The position numbers were made by a program, and so were the translations under genes. Below the pieces are notes generated by a model. It did no database searches. It saw only the letters and a program-made list of their open reading frames with translations, and had not been told where the DNA came from. A stretch of 37,814 nt of DNA from Planctomycetota bacterium (GTDB taxonomy: Bacteria; Planctomycetota; UBA1135; GCA-002686595): positions 97,935 to 135,748 of the forward strand of contig SIAI01000007.1 of the NCBI GenBank assembly GCA_009691855.1, read 5' to 3'. This document shows, piece by piece, positions 33,161-37,814 of this stretch; position 1 is the stretch's first letter, and each line of letters begins with the position of its first letter.

Positions 33161-34963
33161 ATGATCCCGAGTCTCTTCACCGCCCTGGTCACGCTCCTCC
33201 TGGCCGCGCAGGGAACCGAGGACACCCCCGCGGTCCTGCAGGTCGGCCACGTGGTCGAGCTGCGCGGCGCGCTCGACGACCAGGGACGCTTCGTGGCCGA
33301 CAAGGCCGAGCTGCAGAAGCCGTCGTCGGACGACGTGCTGATCGGCGACGTCGCCGCGAGCGAGAGCGACCCCGAGAGCTTCGCGCTGCTCGGACAGATC
33401 GTGGTGACCGACGCGGACACCAAGTGGGCGGGCCTGGAGCGCGGCAGCCCGGGCGGCAAGCGCCTCAAGGTCGAGGGCAGCTGGAAGGGCCCGCGCAGGT
33501 TCATCGCCAAGAACGTGATCGCGCGCGGGGCCGGCCGCGATCGGATCGCCGGCCGCATCGACGAGCTGAAGCAGGTCGAGGGCGGCTGGGAAGCGCGCCT
33601 GATGATCTTCACCGTGCTCCTGAAGGACGACACGCCGGTGGAACACGCGCTACCGGTGGCCGAGTACGGCCTGGCCAAGGAGCACAAGGTCGCCGTGTCG
33701 AGGGAGGACTCGACCCGCTTCCGCGGCGAGGACGACGAGTTCGGCAAGGGCCTCCGTCTGACGGACCAGATCTCCCTGACGGGGCAGCTCGAGGCCAAGC
33801 GCACGACCGAGGACGGGTTCGACCTGGACGAGTCGAGCAACAGGAATCGCACCGACGAGCTGCTCACCGTGCGGACGCGCGTGAGCTGGGACTCGGGCGG
33901 CTCGCTCTCGGGGATGGTCGAGTTGCGCTTCAACCAGCTCTTCCGCGAGCAGCAGAACTTCGGCTTCGAATCCGATCAGAACGGCGTCATGGGCGAGACC
34001 TTCCTGAAGTGGAGAACCCTCGCCGGGACCTTCGACATCACCCTCGGTCGTCAAGACTTCGACGACGAGCGTGAGTGGATCTACGACCAGAACCTCGACG
34101 GGCTGCGCCTGTCCTGGGAACAGCCGACCTGGCACCTCGACCTGGGTGTGGCCACGACGCTGACCGACGGCAGCGAGCGCGACAACCACGCGGACAACTG
34201 GAGCCTGTACCTCGACAACAACAATCGCAAGAAGCACCTCGCGGCCTGGGTTTTCTACCGAGACATCGGCAGCTACCGCCTCAACTCGAACCTCACGGCC
34301 ACGGAGAAGAACCTGCACCTGGGAGTGCGCGCGATCGGCGATTTCCTGCCTCAGAACGAGAGCTGGGCGGACTTCTCCGTGCTGAGCGGTTCACGCGATT
34401 CGACGGACTCCGGTGTGCCGTCCTCGAGCGACATCCTCGGCTGGGCCTACGACGCCGGCACGACCTGGTCGCCGCCCTTCGCGGATCCGTTGTACTTCAC
34501 GCTCGGCTACGCGCTCGGCACGGGCGACGACGGCAACGGCGGCGACGACGGCACGTTCCGTCAGACGGGCCTGCAGGACAACACCGGAAAATTCGGCGGC
34601 GTGACCTCGTTCCAGTACTACGGCGAGCTGATCGACCCCGAGCTCTCCAACCTGGGCATCTTCACGCTCGGCGTGGGCGCCGTCCTGACCAAGAAGACCT
34701 CGCTCGATCTCGTCTATCACACCTACACGCAGGACGTGATCCAGAACCAGCTCTCCTTCTCGCCGGTCGAGAGCAACCTGCGGCGCGCCACGCTGAACGG
34801 CACCGACGCCGACATCGGCGCGGAGTTCGACGTCATCTTCGGCTATCGGCGCTTCGCGAGCTGGGACATGGAGCTCGTGGGCGCCTGGTTCCAGGCCGGC
34901 GACGCCTGGACCGTCGGCGACGACGCCTTCATGGCCAAGGTGCAGCTGCGCTATCGCTTCTGA
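33161..34963 (+). CDS. AlgE-like outer-membrane export porin
   Basis: A 600-aa predicted outer-membrane beta-barrel. ATG at 33161 starts a signal peptide (MIPSLFTALVTLLLAAQG). The N-terminal about 190 residues form a soluble part with DUF5666/OB-like alternating strands (LRGALDDQGRFVADKAEL). The rest is an alginate-export-type barrel with alternating strands (LSGMVELRFNQLF, FDITLGRQDFDDEREWIYDQ, DLVYHTYTQDV), ending in the aromatic BAM signal VQLRYRF. It would release the glycan through the outer membrane. Last gene of the operon. The substrate is unknown; alginate itself is not implied. Confidence 0.9.
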   Translation: MIPSLFTALVTLLLAAQGTEDTPAVLQVGHVVELRGALDDQGRFVADKAELQKPSSDDVLIGDVAASESDPESFALLGQIVVTDADTKWAGLERGSPGGKRLKVEGSWKGPRRFIAKNVIARGAGRDRIAGRIDELKQVEGGWEARLMIFTVLLKDDTPVEHALPVAEYGLAKEHKVAVSREDSTRFRGEDDEFGKGLRLTDQISLTGQLEAKRTTEDGFDLDESSNRNRTDELLTVRTRVSWDSGGSLSGMVELRFNQLFREQQNFGFESDQNGVMGETFLKWRTLAGTFDITLGRQDFDDEREWIYDQNLDGLRLSWEQPTWHLDLGVATTLTDGSERDNHADNWSLYLDNNNRKKHLAAWVFYRDIGSYRLNSNLTATEKNLHLGVRAIGDFLPQNESWADFSVLSGSRDSTDSGVPSSSDILGWAYDAGTTWSPPFADPLYFTLGYALGTGDDGNGGDDGTFRQTGLQDNTGKFGGVTSFQYYGELIDPELSNLGIFTLGVGAVLTKKTSLDLVYHTYTQDVIQNQLSFSPVESNLRRATLNGTDADIGAEFDVIFGYRRFASWDMELVGAWFQAGDAWTVGDDAFMAKVQLRYRF

Positions 34964-35103
34964 GCCGCTTGCCCGCCGGGGGCGGACTTGGTCAGGAAAG
35001 AACGGGCCGCCCAGGTCTCCTGAACGGCTTGTTCTTTGGAAGCGCAGGAGCAGGAAGGCCGCGCCGTTCCGACGCGGGCATCTTGCTCATCCGCGAACCT
35101 CCA

Positions 35104-35124
35104 GGGCGCGAGTCCTTCGCGCCC
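35104..35124. terminator. 8-bp perfect hairpin between convergent genes
   Basis: GGGCGCGA (35104-35111) and TCGCGCCC (35117-35124) around a GTCCT loop, 8 bp before the end of the histidine kinase gene. The 169-bp gap from the porin stop also carries a weaker inverted repeat, CTCCTG (35017-35022)/CAGGAG (35045-35050). A bidirectional transcript end is plausible; no T-tract. Confidence 0.5.
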
Positions 35125-35132
35125 AGACCGTC

Positions 35133-36494
35133 TCACTCGCGGAGCGCCTCGCCCGGTGGATGGGGGATCTCCAGCCGGAACGACGCGCCGCCCAGGGGTG
35201 AGCTCGTCACGCGCACCGTGCCCTGGTGCAGCTCGACCACCGTGCGCACCAGCGCCAGGCCCAGACCGTAGCCGACGCGGCCGTCCGGCCGCGCCGGTCC
35301 GCGCTCGAAGGGCAGGAAGACGCGCGCGCGTTCGGCCTCGGGGACGCCCGGACCCTGGTCGTCGACCTGCAGGTGCACGCCATTATCGTCGCTGCCGATG
35401 CGCACCTCGACGCGTCCGCCGGCGGGGGACCAGTCGAGCGCGTTGGCCACCAGGTTGCGCAGCGCGAGCATCAGGCTCTCGCGGTCGCCGCGCATCGACA
35501 GCGAGGCCGGCAGCAGGCGCACGAGCGCGACGTTGGCGCGCCGCGCGCGCTCCTCCTCGCCGCGCAGGCGCAAGCCGATCTCGGCCGCGAGGTCGAAGCG
35601 CTCGCCGTGCCGCGCGCGCCGCGCCTCGGGCGGCGCGCACAGCGTGACCAGGTTGTCCACGGCGCGGATCAGCTCCTGCAGCTCGACGATCTGGCGCGCC
35701 AGGGCGCCGCGGTACTCGGCCGGATCGCGCTCGCGCAGCAGCACGACCTCGGCCTGCAGCAGGAGGTTCTGCAGCGGCGAGCGCAGCTCGTGCGCCAGGC
35801 CCGAAGCCAGGAGGCGCGCCTGGTCGGACTCGCCACGGATGCGCGCCAGGCCCTCGTTCAGCGCCAGCACCACCTCGCCGAGCTCGGTCGGCAGCGCGGC
35901 GACCGCCGTCGTGTGCCCCGCGCGCGTCTCGCTGGCGATCTCGCGCAGCACGCCGCCGATGCGCCGGCCGAGGATGCGTCCGGCCAGGAACGACATCCCC
36001 GCGGCGCAGGCCACGGTCGCGAGCGCGACGCTCAGGAACTGGCGCTCGCTGGCCACCTCACGGCCGCCTTCCAGCAGCAAGCCGACGGTGAACTCGGGCG
36101 TGAGCGCCGTCGTGCGCCAGCGCGAGTTGTTGTCGAGGGCCGGGGCCAGGGCGCGCGTCTCGGGGAGTTGCGTCACGAGTTGCGCGCGTCCGAGCGAGCT
36201 CCACACCGAGCCGTCGCCATCGCGCCACACGCGCCAGGCCATCCCGTCGTCGGGGTGCGAGGCCTGCAGCTCCGTCGCGCAGGCCGCGAAGTCCGCGGGC
36301 GCGCCGCGCGAAGCGGCGAAGGCCGCGACCATCTCGCCCAGCTCTTCAGCGACGATGGCGTCGAGCTCCTGCTGCGTTTCGAGATGCTCCAGCACGACGC
36401 CGATCACCGCCAGCAGGGCCACGAAGCTCGTCCCGACCACCACGCACCAGCGCGTGATGCGCGCCGAGAGCTGCCAGGCGGCCGGCGCGCTCAT
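35133..36494 (-). CDS. Membrane sensor histidine kinase
   Basis: A 453-aa sensor kinase. Two transmembrane segments (about 13-35, and 152-172 FLSVALATVACAAGMSFLAG) flank a periplasmic domain of about 115 residues. A HAMP-like linker, the phospho-acceptor in LLASGLAHELRSPL (His235) and an HATPase domain with N-box RNLVANALDWS, G1 DDQGPGVPE and G2 VGYGLGLALV follow. All signalling residues look intact. Its ATG (36494) overlaps the response-regulator stop as ATGA, so the pair is coupled. It converges on the glycan operon, which makes that operon a possible target, but no direct evidence is in the sequence. Confidence 0.93.
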   Translation of the reverse strand: MSAPAAWQLSARITRWCVVVGTSFVALLAVIGVVLEHLETQQELDAIVAEELGEMVAAFAASRGAPADFAACATELQASHPDDGMAWRVWRDGDGSVWSSLGRAQLVTQLPETRALAPALDNNSRWRTTALTPEFTVGLLLEGGREVASERQFLSVALATVACAAGMSFLAGRILGRRIGGVLREIASETRAGHTTAVAALPTELGEVVLALNEGLARIRGESDQARLLASGLAHELRSPLQNLLLQAEVVLLRERDPAEYRGALARQIVELQELIRAVDNLVTLCAPPEARRARHGERFDLAAEIGLRLRGEEERARRANVALVRLLPASLSMRGDRESLMLALRNLVANALDWSPAGGRVEVRIGSDDNGVHLQVDDQGPGVPEAERARVFLPFERGPARPDGRVGYGLGLALVRTVVELHQGTVRVTSSPLGGASFRLEIPHPPGEALRE

Positions 36495-37176
36495 GCCCCG
36501 CCGGCCGTCGCGTTGCCGCGCAGGTCGAGCGCGTAGCCCTCGCCGGGCACGGCGCGGATGCTCACCTCGTGCGAGTCGTGCAGGCGCCTGCGCAGACGAC
36601 TGACGGCCACGTCCACCAGATTCGTGCCCGGATCGAAGTCGATGCCCCACACGCGCTCGAGCAGTGTCTTGCGCGTCAGCAGCGCGCCCGGCGCGCGTGC
36701 CAGCTCGAGCAGCAGCGCGAACTCGCGCGGCGCGAGCTCGAGACGCAGCGTCCGGCAGCGCACGAAGCGTCCCTCTAGATCGAGCTCGAGATCGCCGCAG
36801 CGCAGCACGCCTTGCGTGCGCCGGCCCACGGCCTCGATGCGCGCCAGGAGTTCGGACCAGGCGAAGGGCTTCAGGAGATAGTCGTCCGCGCCGAGCTTCA
36901 GACCCTGCACGCGCTCCTCCACCTCGTGGCGCGCGGTCAGCATGACGACCGGCGTGCGATCGCGGCGCGCGCGCAGGCGCTCCAGCGTCTGCCAGCCGTC
37001 GCACACCGGCATCATCACGTCGAGGAGCACGAGGTCGAAGCGCGCTCCTTCTCGGCGAGCTTGCTCAGCGCCTCCTCGCCGTTGGCGCAGGCCGCGCACT
37101 CGTGCCCGGAATCGCCCAGACCCTTGGTGAGCAACGAGCGCGTGCGCGGATCGTCCTCGACCACCAGGATCTTCAT
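36491..37176 (-). CDS. OmpR/PhoB-type response regulator (one apparent frameshift)
   Basis: A DNA-binding response regulator paired with the downstream kinase. The first about 44 codons from ATG 37176 read MKILVVEDDPRTRSLLTKGL and on to LSKLAEKE in one frame. The remainder, RFDLVLLDVMMPVCDGW onward, is in a frame shifted by one base near 37041-37048. Adding one G (GAG-GCG) restores a continuous receiver. The acidic pair (EDD), phospho-Asp (VLLDVMMP), Thr (MLTAR) and Lys (LLKPF) are all present, so the gene is probably functional and the shift an assembly error. The winged-helix output domain includes REFALLLELARAPGALL and DVAVSRLRRRL. The stop overlaps the kinase start. Confidence 0.85.
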
Positions 37177-37225
37177 CGGCGTGAGACTGTAGCCTGCCGC
37201 GCCGGCGCGCGCCGCTGTCCCGCGC

Positions 37226-37814
37226 TCAGGGCACGTCGAGCACGCGCTCGGCGCGCGCGGGGATCTCGGTCTCGAGCAGCGTGCTCCATTCGCCCTGCGC
37301 GGACAGCAGGCGGATCGAGCCCGCGCCGGCCGGCACGAAGGGCAACGCGAAGCGCCCGTCCGAGTCCGGCTGGATCTCCAGCCAGCAGGAGTTCTTGGCC
37401 GCGGGACCGGCGCAGTAGAACAGCGCCGCGTTCCCGGCCAGCGTCGTCAGGCAACGCCCGCGCAGGCTTCCCATGACGAGGTCGTCACGCCACTCGTTCG
37501 CGCCGGGGCGAAGTTCGATCCGCGCGTCGACGCGTCCGCTGCCGCCGAGCTCGGCTGGCGACGAGAACGAGAGCCGCGCAGGCCCGCTCTCGTCTACCGT
37601 CAGCGCAAAGCTTCCATCCGCGCCGGTTGCGGTCGAGGGCGGCGTGCCGACCATGGACTCGGTCTCGCCGGGCCAGGCCATCACGCCCCAGCTCGCCGCG
37701 GGTGCGCCGTTGACAAGCAACACGCCGCTGAGCGCGCACGGTTCCCACTCGCTGAGATCGAGGTCCTGGTAGGTCGTCTCACCGTCTTGAATCGTGCAGT
37801 TGAACGGGATCACC
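37226..37814 (-). CDS. Partial CnaB/carboxypeptidase-regulatory-like protein (5' end outside window)
   Basis: The C-terminal 196 codons of a longer protein; the frame is open to the window edge. It resembles serial CnaB-like beta-sandwich modules: CALSGVLLVNGAPAASWGV with SFALTVDESGPARLSF, and a second module LRGRCLTTLAGNAALFYC with RFALPFVPAGAGSIRLL. This is similar in style to the repeats at 24762-26318. Probably secreted or surface exposed. The GTG near the edge (37813) is unlikely to be the true start. It is 49 bp upstream of the response regulator gene on the same strand, so possibly in the same transcript. Confidence 0.7.
   Translation of the reverse strand, partial: VIPFNCTIQDGETTYQDLDLSEWEPCALSGVLLVNGAPAASWGVMAWPGETESMVGTPPSTATGADGSFALTVDESGPARLSFSSPAELGGSGRVDARIELRPGANEWRDDLVMGSLRGRCLTTLAGNAALFYCAGPAAKNSCWLEIQPDSDGRFALPFVPAGAGSIRLLSAQGEWSTLLETEIPARAERVLDVP

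Noticed and set aside
1..37814. CRISPR arrays, tRNA or rRNA genes, insertion sequences, prophage genes
   Set aside because: No regularly spaced direct repeats, no cloverleaf or rRNA-like stretch and no transposase, integrase or phage motif was seen by eye on either strand.

Overview
The window is very GC-rich throughout and is packed with genes in short co-directional runs. Many junctions are 4-nt ATGA stop/start overlaps. The gene content points to a Planctomycetota-like bacterium or a similar high-GC, complex-envelope lineage. This is an inference from several features: a tricorn-type S41 protease with a Lys/Asp-rich linker, a CRTAC1-type FG-GAP/UnbV protein beside a multihaem cytochrome with TPRs, secreted NxxG-repeat and CnaB-like proteins that share a C-terminal module, and an AlgE-like outer-membrane barrel. 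No rRNA, tRNA, CRISPR array, IS or prophage was seen.

Layout. 1-2510 (minus): a TolC-type lipoprotein and a truncated HlyD-type adaptor, part of an envelope exporter. 2734-5211 (plus): a small lipoprotein with a possible secretin-like module, and a secreted NxxG-repeat protein. 5227-9307 (minus): a GspE/PilB-like ATPase, a receiver domain and a serine beta-lactamase-fold protein. All three lack residues normally needed for catalysis or signalling. 9477-12830 (minus): tricorn-like protease. 12985-13605 (plus): a Bcp peroxiredoxin with a lysine-rich tail. 13775-19594 (minus): a run encoding a membrane pentahaem cytochrome/TPR protein, a CRTAC1-like protein and a frameshifted seven-bladed propeller. 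19802-21427 (minus): a PEP mutase fused to a nucleotidyltransferase. 21845-26318 (minus): a CnaB-repeat secreted protein, a beta-helix lipoprotein, and a frameshifted small lipoprotein that only becomes visible when two homopolymer indels are repaired.

26668-34963 (plus) is the most system-like locus. It holds a GT28/MurG-like glycosyltransferase, two GT4 glycosyltransferases, an ABC exporter, an APH-fold HRD kinase and an AlgE-like barrel. The first five genes are joined by overlapping stop/start codons. It reads as a surface-glycan assembly and export operon with a possible phosphorylation step. 35133-37176 (minus) encodes an OmpR-type regulator and its histidine kinase. The right edge holds the 3' part of a CnaB-like protein.

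Two window-wide patterns stand out. First, large inverted repeats lie at or immediately after the stop codons of several minus-strand genes (7053-7226, 19749-19801, 22231-22396), and compact perfect hairpins separate convergent genes (5255-5282, 13611-13651, 35104-35124). Second, three genes carry single-base frameshifts, mostly at homopolymers, which suggests residual assembly indels as much as true pseudogenes.
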